Positions 26,860 to 36,023 of a DNA stretch of 64,000 nt are shown here, piece after piece. The stretch's first letter is position 1, and each line of letters opens with the position of its first letter. The stretch comes from Marinobacter changyiensis. GTDB taxonomy: Bacteria; Pseudomonadota; Gammaproteobacteria; Pseudomonadales; Oleiphilaceae. The notes beneath the pieces are model-generated. The model was given only the letters and a program-made list of their open reading frames with translations. It was not told where the DNA came from and did not search any database. The stretch lies in the NCBI RefSeq assembly GCF_009193265.1, contig NZ_VZZZ01000002.1, positions 600,712 to 664,711 of the forward strand, in the 5' to 3' direction. Made by a program: the position numbers and the translations under genes.

Positions 26860-27387
26860 ATGAATGCATCAAAGCTTTTGGTGGTCGCTGCCGCGATGTC
26901 GATGTCCGCAACGGCTTTTGCAGCGGGTGCTCACGGCGGGGGGCACGGTGCCAGCAGCGGCGAACCGGGTAAAGCCTCAGAGGCAGGCCGAACCATTACC
27001 GTAGAGATGTACGACAACTACTACGAGCCGGAGACTATCGAAGTAAAACCCGGTGAAACGGTACGCTTTGTGGTGGAGAACAAGGGCAACCTCGTTCACG
27101 AATTCAACATTGGCACCCCCGCAATGCATGAGAATCATCAAAAAGAGATGAAGATGATGGTCGAGCATGGCGTGATTCAGGGCGGCAAGCTGAATAAACA
27201 AATGATGGACATGGACATGGGTAACGGTCATTCCATGAAGCATGACGATCCGAACAGCGTGTTGCTGGAGCCCGGCCAAAGCCAGGAGCTAGTCTGGAAG
27301 TTTACCGGGAAGGGCAGCATCGAATTTGCCTGCAACGTGCCTGGGCACTATCAAGCCGGGATGTATGGCGACGTCAATTTCAAGTAA
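26860..27387 (+). CDS. Periplasmic cupredoxin (plastocyanin-like copper protein)
   Basis: The 175-residue exported protein starts at MNASKLLVV, with AGGAG 8 bases upstream. The signal peptide is about 1-22. The mature chain has the cupredoxin fold: EMYDNYYEPETIEVKPGETV, the first copper His in NLVHEFNIG, and the Cys/His/Met ligands in FACNVPGHYQAGM. A His- and Met-rich insert (about 88-130; MHENHQKEMKMM, MDMDMGNGHSMKH) probably gives extra Cu(I) sites. It is the first gene of the copper operon, 37 bases before the multicopper oxidase, and probably works as a periplasmic copper carrier. Confidence 0.92.
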   Translation: MNASKLLVVAAAMSMSATAFAAGAHGGGHGASSGEPGKASEAGRTITVEMYDNYYEPETIEVKPGETVRFVVENKGNLVHEFNIGTPAMHENHQKEMKMMVEHGVIQGGKLNKQMMDMDMGNGHSMKHDDPNSVLLEPGQSQELVWKFTGKGSIEFACNVPGHYQAGMYGDVNFK

Positions 27388-27424
27388 GTCCGATTCTCTT
27401 ATGGTGCCGTTTGGAGTAAAACAC

Positions 27425-29125
27425 ATGAAAACACGCCTACTGACGGGGTTTTTGAGCCTGTTGATGCCGGCGTTGGTTCTTGCCGGCGAATACGACCTGA
27501 CGGTCGACCGGGTCAACATTGATACCGGCGATTTCGTCAAAGAGGGTATCGGATACAACGGAAAATCCCCGGGCCCGGTGATGCGCTTCAAGGAAGGCGA
27601 GAACGTCAAGATAAACGTGACCAACAACCTGGATGAGATGACCTCCATTCACTGGCACGGGCTGATTCTCCCGTTTGACCAGGATGGTGTGCCCGGCATC
27701 AGCTATCCCGGCATCAAGCCGGGTGAAACTTTCACCTACGAATTTCCCATTCAGCAGGCCGGAACCTACTGGTTTCACAGTCATTCCGGTTTTCAGGAAC
27801 CCGACGGCGCCTTCGGTGCCATCGTCATCGAGCCGGAGGGGCGCGAACCGTTCCGATACGATCGCGACTACGTGGTGCAGCTGACCGACAAACACCCGCA
27901 CTCCGGTGATCGCATCATGCGAAACCTGAAAATGATGCCCGACTATTACAATCGCGAGCAGCAAACGGTGGGCGAGTTCTTCTCGGACGCGGCGGAAAAT
28001 GGTCTGATGAACACCCTTCAGGACCGTATGGCCTGGGGCGACATGCGCATGATGAAAGCGGATGTCGAGGATGTTCAGGGCTTCACCGGCATGATCAACG
28101 GCATGGGCCCGGACCAGAACTGGACGGGTCTGTTTGAACCCGGAGAGCGCATCCGGCTGCGATTCATCAACTCGTCAGCGATGACCTATTTCGACGTGCG
28201 GATTCCCGGTCTGGATATGACCGTGGTCCAGGCCGACGGTAATAACGTGCAGCCGGTTAACGTGGACGAGTTCCGGATCGGCGTCGCGGAAACTTACGAC
28301 GTGATCGTGCGCCCGAAAGACGCGCAGGCTTACACCATCTTCGCCGAGTCTATGGGGCGTTCCGGCTATGCCAGGGCGACACTGGCTCCGGAAGAGGGAA
28401 TGGAAGCCGCGGTTCCCCAGCTGCGTGAACCAGCGCGCCTGACCATGGCCGATATGGGCGCCATGCACGGCATGGATCACGGCAGTATGGATATGAGCGG
28501 CGCACAAGACATGTCCGAGATGGACCATTCGACTATGCAAGGAATGGATCATTCTGGCATGGACCAAGGTTCCATGACGATGTCGGAAAAAGGGCCAAGT
28601 GACCCCTTCTATGCCAAGGGCAGTGGCATTGTGCCCACTGCGGCTAATGGCGGCAAGTTCCTGTCCTATGCGGACTTGAAAGCTCAAGACCCACTGTACG
28701 AAGATCGGGAGCCGACCCGGGAAATTGAGCTGAGCCTGACCGGCAATATGGAGCGCTACACCTGGAGCATTAACGGCGTGAAATACGAGGATGCCGATCC
28801 CATCCGCCTGCAATACGGAGAGCGCGTTCGCTTCAAGTTCGTCAACACAACCATGATGACACACCCCATGCACCTCCACGGCATGTGGTCGATTCTGGAC
28901 GCTGGCGCAGGTGAGTGGAACCCCGTCAAGCACACGATCAGCGTTGCACCGGGCACGACGGTGTACATGGAAACAGAAGTCGACGCGCCGGGGCAGTGGG
29001 CGTTCCATTGTCATCTGTCGTATCACGCGGCAGCCGGTATGTTCCGCAAGGTGATCGTTGAGGGCGGCCCAGATGCGACTCAGTCAAAGGCAGCCGTTGC
29101 GACCGAAGAAGGAGGTGATGCATGA
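27425..29125 (+). CDS. copA: Copper-resistance multicopper oxidase CopA
   Basis: The 566-residue protein reads from MKTRLL, with TTTGGAG 8 bases upstream. A signal peptide covers about 1-20. Four copper-binding blocks are intact: HWHG (about 76), HSHSG (about 117), HPMHLHG (about 480) and HCHLSYHAAAGM (about 527). Between domains 2 and 3 lies a Met/His-rich stretch (about 340-390; MGAMHGMDHGSMDMSG and repeats) typical of CopA/PcoA. It oxidises Cu(I) to less toxic Cu(II) in the periplasm. It overlaps copB by 4 bases. Confidence 0.94.
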   Translation: MKTRLLTGFLSLLMPALVLAGEYDLTVDRVNIDTGDFVKEGIGYNGKSPGPVMRFKEGENVKINVTNNLDEMTSIHWHGLILPFDQDGVPGISYPGIKPGETFTYEFPIQQAGTYWFHSHSGFQEPDGAFGAIVIEPEGREPFRYDRDYVVQLTDKHPHSGDRIMRNLKMMPDYYNREQQTVGEFFSDAAENGLMNTLQDRMAWGDMRMMKADVEDVQGFTGMINGMGPDQNWTGLFEPGERIRLRFINSSAMTYFDVRIPGLDMTVVQADGNNVQPVNVDEFRIGVAETYDVIVRPKDAQAYTIFAESMGRSGYARATLAPEEGMEAAVPQLREPARLTMADMGAMHGMDHGSMDMSGAQDMSEMDHSTMQGMDHSGMDQGSMTMSEKGPSDPFYAKGSGIVPTAANGGKFLSYADLKAQDPLYEDREPTREIELSLTGNMERYTWSINGVKYEDADPIRLQYGERVRFKFVNTTMMTHPMHLHGMWSILDAGAGEWNPVKHTISVAPGTTVYMETEVDAPGQWAFHCHLSYHAAAGMFRKVIVEGGPDATQSKAAVATEEGGDA

Positions 29126-29871
29126 GTCGTATCCGATCTTTTGTGGCCGGCAGCCTGTTGGGTTCGGCACTGCTGCCAACCGCTGTAGCGGCCCAGGAAA
29201 TGATTGCGGATACCTCCTCCCGCAAGCAACCCCTGACCTCCTGGGGTGTGCAGTTCGAGGAGCTTGAATACCGGTACAGTGATGACGATGAGGAACTGGG
29301 GGTCTGGAGTGCGGACTTCTTCTACGGTACCGACGATCTGAAAGTCCGGTGGCTGACCAAAGGGGAGTACGCTATTGAGGAGCAGGCCTACGAGGGGCTG
29401 GAAAACCAGTTGGTCGGGCAGGTTCCCATTTCCGATTTCTTTGACGCCAAGGCCGGCGTGCGATTTGACACGCCTGAGGGGCCAGACCGCACCTACGCCG
29501 TTCTGGGTGTGGCCGGGCTGGCACCGCAATGGTTTGAGATTGATGCCAACTTGTATGTGAGCGAGGAGGGCGACACATCTGCCGGGTTGGATGCCGAGTA
29601 CGAATTGCTGCTGACCAACTACTGGATCCTCTCAGCCACACTGGATGCCACCGTGGCGTTCAGTGAAGACCGGGAAATTGGCGTCGGCAAAGGGCTGGTT
29701 TCCACGGAAACCGGCCTCCGGCTCAGCTATGACCTGATCGATCGCGCCTTCTCACCTTATGTGGGTGTGGTGCATGAGCGTAAGTATGGGGATACCGCTG
29801 ACCTTGCCGAAGCTGAGGGGGGTGGTACGGAAGACTGGTTTGCCGTGATCGGCGCTCGCATCGCTTTCTGA
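29122..29871 (+). CDS. copB: Copper resistance protein B, short form
   Basis: The 249-residue protein has its ATG inside copA's stop (ATGA) and a strong GGAGGTGAT ribosome site. A signal peptide (1-24) leads to an outer-membrane beta-barrel of the CopB/PcoB family (LEYRYSDDDEELGVWSADFF, LKVRWLTKGEYAIEE, RLSYDLIDRAFSPYVGV, GARIAF at the end with the terminal Phe of barrel proteins). It lacks the long Met/His-rich N-terminal domain seen in Pseudomonas CopB. The metal store may instead be in the Met-rich cupredoxin and CopA. Confidence 0.93.
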   Translation: MSRIRSFVAGSLLGSALLPTAVAAQEMIADTSSRKQPLTSWGVQFEELEYRYSDDDEELGVWSADFFYGTDDLKVRWLTKGEYAIEEQAYEGLENQLVGQVPISDFFDAKAGVRFDTPEGPDRTYAVLGVAGLAPQWFEIDANLYVSEEGDTSAGLDAEYELLLTNYWILSATLDATVAFSEDREIGVGKGLVSTETGLRLSYDLIDRAFSPYVGVVHERKYGDTADLAEAEGGGTEDWFAVIGARIAF

Positions 29872-29881
29872 TCCCGGTTTT

Positions 29882-29901
29882 AATGGGCCTCGGCCCATTT
29901 T
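29882..29901 (+). terminator. Terminator after copB
   Basis: An ATGGGCC stem, two-base loop and GGCCCAT are followed by TTTTATT. The hairpin begins 11 bases after the copB stop and would end the cupredoxin-copA-copB transcript. Confidence 0.8.
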
Positions 29902-30042
29902 ATTCTGTGCTTTGATGTACGTCAGATCCACCGAAAGCCGCCCCCCATTTTCAGTCGCAATTCAAGTTGGGATGTTGTGATATAGAGAGGATGTAGTCAG
30001 GTTAGGGTCTCCAACCCCATGGGTAAAATATGAGGAGATTGA

Positions 30043-31398
30043 ATGAGCAGGGAGCAAGACCGAGCCACTCGCTACCAGGAAGGCAGTCTCACCCTGCCCG
30101 GAACCGTTATGTTGGGCACCGGCGTCATGATTGGCGCCGGTATCTTTGCGCTGACCGGGCAGATGGCCCAGATGACGGGCGCGCTTTTTCCGCTGGCTTT
30201 TTTGGCCGCCGCCGTGATTGTCAGCTTCAGTGCCTATTCCTACATTAAAATCTCCAATGCATACCCCTCGGCTGGCGGCATCGGGATGTACCTCCATAAG
30301 GCCTATGGTAACCGGCTGCCAACCGCCTTTAACGCCTTGCTGATGTACTTTTCCATGGTGATCGCCCAGAGTTTTCTGGCCCGCACCTTCGGATCTTACA
30401 CCATGCAGCTTTTCGGCGGCGATGAAAGCGGGCGAATGGTGCCCGTTCTCGGGGTAGCACTGATCCTGGCAGCTTTTCTGATCAATCTGCTGGGTAACCG
30501 GATGATTCAGGGTGTGGCGTCTTTCATCGGGATCCTGAAAATCGGGGGGATATTGATTTTCGGGGTGGTAGGTGTCTGGATTGCCGACTCCCTGTCGGTT
30601 GATTTCTCGACCCCGGGTGAGGCCGGAACTGTGGGCAACTTTCTCGGTGCAACCGCGCTCGGAATTCTCGCCTTCAAGGGCTTCACCACCATTACCAACA
30701 GCGGCTCCGAAGTTAAAGACCCTAAGCGGAACGTGGGGCGCGCCATCGTTATTTCCATTGCCGCCTGCGTGGTGATCTACACCCTGGTCGGATTTGCCGT
30801 CGCCAGCAACCTGTCCCTGGCTGAAATTATCGAAACGCAAGACTACTCCCTTGCCGCGGCCGCGCGCCCTGCAATGGGGGAATACGCCGTCTGGTTTACG
30901 GTCGCCCTTGCCATGATGGCCACGGCCGGTGGCATTCTGGCCAGCATTTTTGCTGTCTCACGGATGCTGGCCATGCTGACCGAGATGAAACTGGTCCCCC
31001 ATCGGCATTTCGGCATGCCCGGCAGTATCCAGAAGCACACGCTGGTCTATACTGTGGTGTTGGGATTGGTTCTGACGGCCTTCTTCGATCTCTCCCGGAT
31101 TGCTGCATTGGGGATCGTGTTCTACCTGATTATGGATATCGCCATTCACTGGGGTGTACTGCGCTATCTGCGCAAGGACATAAAAGCCAACGCCTGGGTG
31201 CCAGCCACAGCCATTGTTCTCGACTTGCTCGCACTGGGAGGCTTTGTCTGGGTCAAACTGAATACCGACCCGTTTGTCATCGGCGTGGCAGTCGTCACGA
31301 TGATTGTTATCGCAGTAGCAGAGCGGATTTTCCTGAAAAAGTTCCGGGAATCCGGGCACTCAGGACGTGAGGAATCTCATGCCCATCATCACCAGTAA
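30043..31398 (+). CDS. APC-family permease within the copper cluster
   Basis: This 451-residue protein has 12 probable membrane helices and the APC superfamily start GTVMLGTGVMIGAGIFALTG, a substrate-site glycine-rich segment of helix 1. Helix 6 carries ALGILAFKGFTTITNSGSEV, followed by KDPKRNVGRAI, the usual loop. The C-terminus ends in HAHHHQ, a His-rich tail that could bind metal. A GAGGAG ribosome site precedes the ATG. It sits between copB and the P1B ATPase. An amino-acid or polyamine role would be the default for APC, but context hints at metal-stress physiology (inference). Confidence 0.88.
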   Translation: MSREQDRATRYQEGSLTLPGTVMLGTGVMIGAGIFALTGQMAQMTGALFPLAFLAAAVIVSFSAYSYIKISNAYPSAGGIGMYLHKAYGNRLPTAFNALLMYFSMVIAQSFLARTFGSYTMQLFGGDESGRMVPVLGVALILAAFLINLLGNRMIQGVASFIGILKIGGILIFGVVGVWIADSLSVDFSTPGEAGTVGNFLGATALGILAFKGFTTITNSGSEVKDPKRNVGRAIVISIAACVVIYTLVGFAVASNLSLAEIIETQDYSLAAAARPAMGEYAVWFTVALAMMATAGGILASIFAVSRMLAMLTEMKLVPHRHFGMPGSIQKHTLVYTVVLGLVLTAFFDLSRIAALGIVFYLIMDIAIHWGVLRYLRKDIKANAWVPATAIVLDLLALGGFVWVKLNTDPFVIGVAVVTMIVIAVAERIFLKKFRESGHSGREESHAHHHQ

Positions 31399-31425
31399 CC
31401 AGCGTTCGACATAGAGGGCAGCACC

Positions 31426-31653
31426 ATGATGGGAGATAATATGTTTGGCAACACCATGTGGGCAGGGCACTGGCTGTGGATGCTGGTGATTGCCATTGTA
31501 GTGGTGATCCCGGCCTGGCGTATTTGCCAACGCACCGGGTATCCGGGCTGGATGGGTATTCTTATCGTGATTCCCTTCGTCAATCTCTTTTTACTCTATT
31601 TCATCGCGTTTGCGGATTGGCCGGCAGACAAAACGGGAGACCGTAATGGCTGA
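31426..31653 (+). CDS. Small membrane protein of the copper cluster
   Basis: The 75-residue protein has two membrane helices (about 14-30 and 44-62; [20 protein letters not shown] and [20 protein letters not shown]). The first Met-rich residues ([12 protein letters not shown]) could bind copper. GAGGG lies 7 bases before the ATG. It overlaps the start of the P1B ATPase by 8 bases, so it is co-translated. The family is not recognised. By layout it may help the ATPase in copper export. Confidence 0.78.
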   Translation: MMGDNMFGNTMWAGHWLWMLVIAIVVVIPAWRICQRTGYPGWMGILIVIPFVNLFLLYFIAFADWPADKTGDRNG

Positions 31654-33988
31654 GCACCAACACGTCCATCATCACGACCATGAGGAGTCTGGCGAGCACC
31701 CCGTGAAAGATCCGGTCTGCGGCATGTCGGTGGACCCGCATACAGCGGAGCATCGAAGCCAGCACGGTGGCAAAACCTGGTACTTCTGCTCGTCCCGCTG
31801 CCAGTCCAAGTTCGAAGAGAGTCCGGAACAGTACCTTGGTGAGGAACAGAAGCAGCAAGAGCCGGTAGCGCCTGGCACCATGTACACCTGCCCCATGCAC
31901 CCCGAAATTCGCCAGCAGGGGCCGGGAGACTGCCCCATTTGCGGCATGGCCCTGGAGCCGGAGCAGGTGAGCCTGGATGATGGGCCCTCCGCAGAGCTCA
32001 CGGACATGACCCGCCGATTCTGGATTGGCCTGGTTCTGACCTTACCGGTTCTGGTGCTTGAAATGGGTGGGCACCTCACCGGGATCGACCACATCGTGGC
32101 TCCACAGATGTCCAACTGGATTCAATTGGTATTGGCCACGCCTGTAGTTCTCTGGTGTGGCTGGCCGTTCTTTGTCCGGGGCTGGAAATCCCTGGTCAGT
32201 CGCAACCTGAACATGTTCACGCTGATTGCCATTGGTACCGGGGTGGCCCTGATCTATAGCCTGGTGGCGACACTGGCGCCGCAGATTTTCCCGAATGCGT
32301 TCCGGCAGGAAGATGGCTCGGTTGCCGTGTATTTCGAGGCGGCCGCGGTCATCGTGGTCCTGGTGTTGCTCGGGCAGGTGCTGGAACTGCGCGCCCGGGA
32401 GAAAACCTCCGGCGCTATTAAAGCCTTGCTGGACCTGGCTCCTGCGACCGCCAGGAAGCTGGACGATGAGGGCGGTGAGTCCGATGTGTCACTGGATCAG
32501 GTCAAGGTTGGCGACCGCCTGCGGGTTCGCCCCGGGGACAAGGTGCCGCTGGACGGCGAGGTGCTTGAAGGCAGTTCCAATGTGGATGAGTCCATGGTGA
32601 CCGGTGAGCCCCTGGCGGTCAGCAAGAAGGCGGGAGACCAGGTGATCGGCGGCAGCATCAACCAGCAGGGCAGCTTTATCATGCGGGCCGACAAGGTTGG
32701 CCGGGATACCATGCTGTCCCAGATTGTGCAGATGGTGGCCAGTGCCCAGCGCAGCCGTGCACCGATCCAGGGCCTGGCCGACAAGGTGGCGGGTTACTTT
32801 GTGCCGGCGGTGATTGTGATCGCCATTATCGCCTTTGTTGCCTGGTCATTCTTCGGGCCGACACCGCCCATGGCATTCGGCCTGATCGCTGCTGTGAGCG
32901 TGCTGATTATCGCCTGCCCCTGTGCGCTGGGTCTGGCAACCCCCATGTCCATCATGGTCGGTGTCGGGCGAGGTGCCCAAAGCGGTGTGCTGATCCGTGA
33001 TGCGGAAGCCCTGGAGCGTATGGAAAAGGTGGACACTGTGGTGGTGGACAAAACCGGAACACTGACCGAAGGCAAACCTCAGGTAACCAGGCTCGTTCCG
33101 GCCGGGGGATTCAGCGAGGAAGAGCTGATGCGATTGGCCGGCGGCCTGGAGAAGGGTAGTGAACATCCACTGGCCCGCGCCATTCTTGAAAAGGCCAAGG
33201 CGATGGACGTGAAACTGCCGGATGCTGAAGACTTTGACGCCCCGAATGGCAGAGGCGTGACCGGCAGGATTGAGGGGCAGCAGGTACTGATTGGCAATCG
33301 ACTGTTGATGGAAGCCGAAGGCGTCGATACCTCGGATTTTGAATCTGAGGCCGACCAGCTTCGCAGGGACGGAGCCACGGTGATTTTCGCGGCCGTAGAC
33401 GGCAAAGTCGCCGGTTTGCTCGCCATCGCCGACCCGGTCAAGGAAACCACCAAAGCCGCCATTTCAGCCCTGCAAAAAGACGGCATCCGGGTGGTCATGC
33501 TGACCGGAGATAACCGTACCTCGGCCGAGGCGGTTGCCCGCAAACTGCATATTGATGAAGTGGAAGCGGAAGTGCTGCCGGAAGACAAGGGCAAGATTGT
33601 CCAGCGCCTGAAAGACGAAGGCCGCGTTGTGGTGATGGCGGGCGACGGCGTTAACGATGCGCCGGCTCTAGCAACGGCGGATGTGGGAATCGCCATGGGC
33701 ACCGGCACCGATGTGGCCATTGAAAGTGCCGGTATTACATTGTTGCGAGGCGATCTGATGGGCATTGTGGAAGCCCGCCGGTTGTCTCTGGCGACCATGC
33801 GCAACATCCGGCAGAACCTGTTTTTTGCCTTTATCTACAATTCCGCCGGCGTGCCCATTGCAGCCGGGGTTTTGTATCCGTTTTTCGGCCTACTTTTGTC
33901 CCCGATCTTTGCGGCGGCCGCCATGTCGCTGTCCTCGGTCAGCGTGATTGTGAATGCGCTGCGCTTGAGGGTGGTCAAACTCGATTAA
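31646..33988 (+). CDS. Copper-transporting P1B-type ATPase with YHS and metal-binding domains
   Basis: The 780-residue ATPase starts at [12 protein letters not shown], with GGGAGA 6 bases upstream. A His-rich tail (1-15) is followed by a YHS domain (about 20-65; [18 protein letters not shown]) and a zinc-ribbon-like heavy-metal-binding motif ([20 protein letters not shown], about 77-96). There is no classic CxxC HMA domain. The ion-pathway motif is C424-P-C426 and the phosphorylated Asp is D468 in [16 protein letters not shown] and [10 protein letters not shown] are intact. It pumps Cu(I) out of the cytoplasm, and the CPC motif plus NxxxxYN and MSxxS near the C-terminus fit Cu+ selectivity. 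It overlaps the small membrane gene. Confidence 0.94.
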   Translation: MAEHQHVHHHDHEESGEHPVKDPVCGMSVDPHTAEHRSQHGGKTWYFCSSRCQSKFEESPEQYLGEEQKQQEPVAPGTMYTCPMHPEIRQQGPGDCPICGMALEPEQVSLDDGPSAELTDMTRRFWIGLVLTLPVLVLEMGGHLTGIDHIVAPQMSNWIQLVLATPVVLWCGWPFFVRGWKSLVSRNLNMFTLIAIGTGVALIYSLVATLAPQIFPNAFRQEDGSVAVYFEAAAVIVVLVLLGQVLELRAREKTSGAIKALLDLAPATARKLDDEGGESDVSLDQVKVGDRLRVRPGDKVPLDGEVLEGSSNVDESMVTGEPLAVSKKAGDQVIGGSINQQGSFIMRADKVGRDTMLSQIVQMVASAQRSRAPIQGLADKVAGYFVPAVIVIAIIAFVAWSFFGPTPPMAFGLIAAVSVLIIACPCALGLATPMSIMVGVGRGAQSGVLIRDAEALERMEKVDTVVVDKTGTLTEGKPQVTRLVPAGGFSEEELMRLAGGLEKGSEHPLARAILEKAKAMDVKLPDAEDFDAPNGRGVTGRIEGQQVLIGNRLLMEAEGVDTSDFESEADQLRRDGATVIFAAVDGKVAGLLAIADPVKETTKAAISALQKDGIRVVMLTGDNRTSAEAVARKLHIDEVEAEVLPEDKGKIVQRLKDEGRVVVMAGDGVNDAPALATADVGIAMGTGTDVAIESAGITLLRGDLMGIVEARRLSLATMRNIRQNLFFAFIYNSAGVPIAAGVLYPFFGLLLSPIFAAAAMSLSSVSVIVNALRLRVVKLD

Positions 33989-34022
33989 TAGCTATTGAAC
34001 TTCCTGATCATTGGAGAAAACC

Positions 34023-34409
34023 ATGTCATATACGATTAATCGAATTATCAAAGATGTCGGTTTTGAGGACGTGGACCAAAGAGCGCGTCAGGCGCTTGCC
34101 GACCACGGCTTCGGGGTGCTGACCGAAATTGACGTCAAAGCCACCATGAAGAAAAAGCTGGACAAGGATATGCCAGCTTATCGAATACTTGGCGCCTGTA
34201 ATCCAGGTATGGCCTGGGAAGCCATCGGTGTGGAGCCTCGAGTGGGTGCCATGTTGCCTTGCAACGTCATTCTGCGTGAAGTGTCGGAGGGCGTTGAGGT
34301 CAGCGCGGTAGACCCCGTGGTTTCCATGGCCGCCATTGATAATGACGAGCTCAAGCAGGTTGCCACGAAAGTCAGGGATATGCTTTCTGAGGTTGTTCAG
34401 ACGATCTGA
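34023..34409 (+). CDS. DUF302 family protein
   Basis: This 128-residue protein starts at MSYTINRII, with TTGGAG 8 bases upstream. It is a full DUF302 domain: a GFGVLTEIDVKATMKKKLD strand-helix, YRILGACNPGMAWEAIGVEP with the invariant Cys in ACNP, and a VGAMLPCNVILRE segment with a second Cys. The structure of the family is a small alpha/beta sandwich; its function is unknown. It is last in the copper cluster, 34 bases after the P1B ATPase, and may bind copper through the two Cys (inference). Confidence 0.87.
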   Translation: MSYTINRIIKDVGFEDVDQRARQALADHGFGVLTEIDVKATMKKKLDKDMPAYRILGACNPGMAWEAIGVEPRVGAMLPCNVILREVSEGVEVSAVDPVVSMAAIDNDELKQVATKVRDMLSEVVQTI

Positions 34410-34493
34410 AGTTGAAAAAATCTTCCGGATTACATCGCCGGGAGATTCTCCATTTGCTAGCCAGGCTTTCCCAGCGACTGTCTCCCCACGCAC

Positions 34494-35792
34494 TCACACC
34501 TGAAAGATGGGTGCAAATCCGCCTCCGGGCGTTCGAAAGTTGGTGGTCTGCCCTTTGTAGATGCGGGCAGCGGTCAGCAGTGTTGTCCCACCGTAGGTGT
34601 ACAGGCGAATATCGACCTTTCCGGTGGTCACTGTGTCATCAATTCTGAGGCCTCGCTCACCCGGGGGAACGAGGTCCTGGGCAATATAATCGCCCTGAAG
34701 AATGTTGTCGAAAACGCGTCGGGTCAGTTTGTCCCCCCGGTAGACACCCTTGCTGCCATGGCCGGCAACGGGCTTGAAGAAGAGACTGCGGCGATCACGC
34801 CATAACGCAGTCGCGTCATCCCTCAAAACCAGCCTGGTCTTTGGCACAGCCCTTTCCAGTAGCTCCACGTTTTCCGTATCCAGCCCCCATTCGCGCAAAG
34901 TCTGTGGGTCCGACAATTGGGTCAGATTCCGTTTGTCGGCCAGCACCGCATGTGTCCGTGGATGGGGCGTCACGACGACCGAGTCGTCGAGATAGGCACG
35001 TCTTAACGTTTCATGGTGCGGAACCTCCAGTGCGAAATCCACCAGCCTGTTGTACACCATGTCAATGCGTTGTCCGCCGGCGGTAAGCTCACCATTGGCA
35101 TACTCCAACTCGCCAGGATCAAGAACCAGGGTATCTATTCCCCGGGCAGAAAGGAGTCGTTGAGCCAGTTGGAACTCCGGGAACAGAAACTGACTCTTCG
35201 GGTCGTCATCCACGATGGCCAGTCGCCGGGGTGTCGAATCTGTACGCTGCGTTTGCCATTCGTGTTTAAACATATCGAAGACGGCATCGTCGAACCCGTC
35301 CAGCGCGGGGCTGACTGCGGGTGGGTGCTGAGGTGGCTGGCAACATCGGCGCTGGGCCCGGGCCAGCACAGCGTTCAGAAAAGCGCCGCCGGCATTGGTG
35401 TTGATCTCGATCAGTTGAGGACCTTCGTGCCCGAGGTGAAAGTCATAGCCCATAAACGCGCCGAGAGGACCAGGATCAAAACGGGCGATGTCTGGCGCCC
35501 AGGACAAGACTTTTTCCACGTAGGACGGAAGTCTGCTCGCTGCCTCGATTGCCTGAACAAGCCTCTCCATCGTCAGAATGTCAGCTTCTGGGACGAAAAC
35601 GGCTGTGCCCGAAAAGAATTGATTGAGTTCCGGGATTGCTGAGGTCGGCAAACCGATGCCAGCGCCCGAAAATTGATCCCGAAGGCTTGAATTGAGGGCG
35701 TCTTGATCAAGGGTAATACAGTAGCAATGGCGATTGAGCAGGTCTGCGTTAGTATTCGCTGTTTGCTGGATATTTTTAGTCTCGTCGTGCAT
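34494..35792 (-). CDS. ATP-grasp-type ligase, substrate unknown
   Basis: The 432-residue cytoplasmic protein has ATP-grasp features in its C-terminal half: SLFFKPVAGHGSKGVYRGD (about 335-353, nucleotide-binding loop), GDYIAQDLVPPGERGL (about 370), and VDIRLYTYGGTTLLTAARIY with NFRTPGGGFAPIF (about 394-430), which supply Mg-binding residues. The N-terminal half (LGAFMGYDFHLGHEGPQLIE INTNAGGAF) looks like a second acidic metal-binding motif, so the domain may be permuted. No close family is known to me. It is divergent from egtB-egtD with about 230 bases between. By position it may add an amino acid or thiol to an ergothioneine-type product (inference only). Confidence 0.78.
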   Translation of the reverse strand: MHDETKNIQQTANTNADLLNRHCYCITLDQDALNSSLRDQFSGAGIGLPTSAIPELNQFFSGTAVFVPEADILTMERLVQAIEAASRLPSYVEKVLSWAPDIARFDPGPLGAFMGYDFHLGHEGPQLIEINTNAGGAFLNAVLARAQRRCCQPPQHPPAVSPALDGFDDAVFDMFKHEWQTQRTDSTPRRLAIVDDDPKSQFLFPEFQLAQRLLSARGIDTLVLDPGELEYANGELTAGGQRIDMVYNRLVDFALEVPHHETLRRAYLDDSVVVTPHPRTHAVLADKRNLTQLSDPQTLREWGLDTENVELLERAVPKTRLVLRDDATALWRDRRSLFFKPVAGHGSKGVYRGDKLTRRVFDNILQGDYIAQDLVPPGERGLRIDDTVTTGKVDIRLYTYGGTTLLTAARIYKGQTTNFRTPGGGFAPIFQV

Positions 35793-35927
35793 TCGGACAC
35801 CATACTCAGAGAGTTACATTTTTTCCAGAGCACCGTCGCCTCACTAACATGACTGATAGGCAACTTGACTAACCCTGTTGGGCAGCCTTAGCCTAAAGCA
35901 ACGTTACTGCCGGCAGGCGCCATTCGA

Positions 35928-35942
35928 CCCGGCGGCGCCGGG
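35928..35942. repeat. GC-rich palindrome in the divergent egt promoter region
   Basis: CCCGGCGGCGCCGGG is a 6-base-stem dyad. It lies midway between the ATP-grasp gene and egtB, 80 bases before the egtB start. It could be an operator or a chance GC hairpin. Confidence 0.35.
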
Positions 35943-36023
35943 CAGGATCCCGGCACCGGTGGTTGGCCATTGATTGATGGCCACGGGCAAAACCCATACC
36001 CCGCATAACGCGAGAGTGCCACC

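Noticed and set aside
29941..30042. MerR/CueR-type operator before the APC permease
   Set aside because: A GGTT...AACC-like dyad is visible near 30000, but the half-sites do not align symmetrically and no convincing -35/-10 with a long spacer fits.
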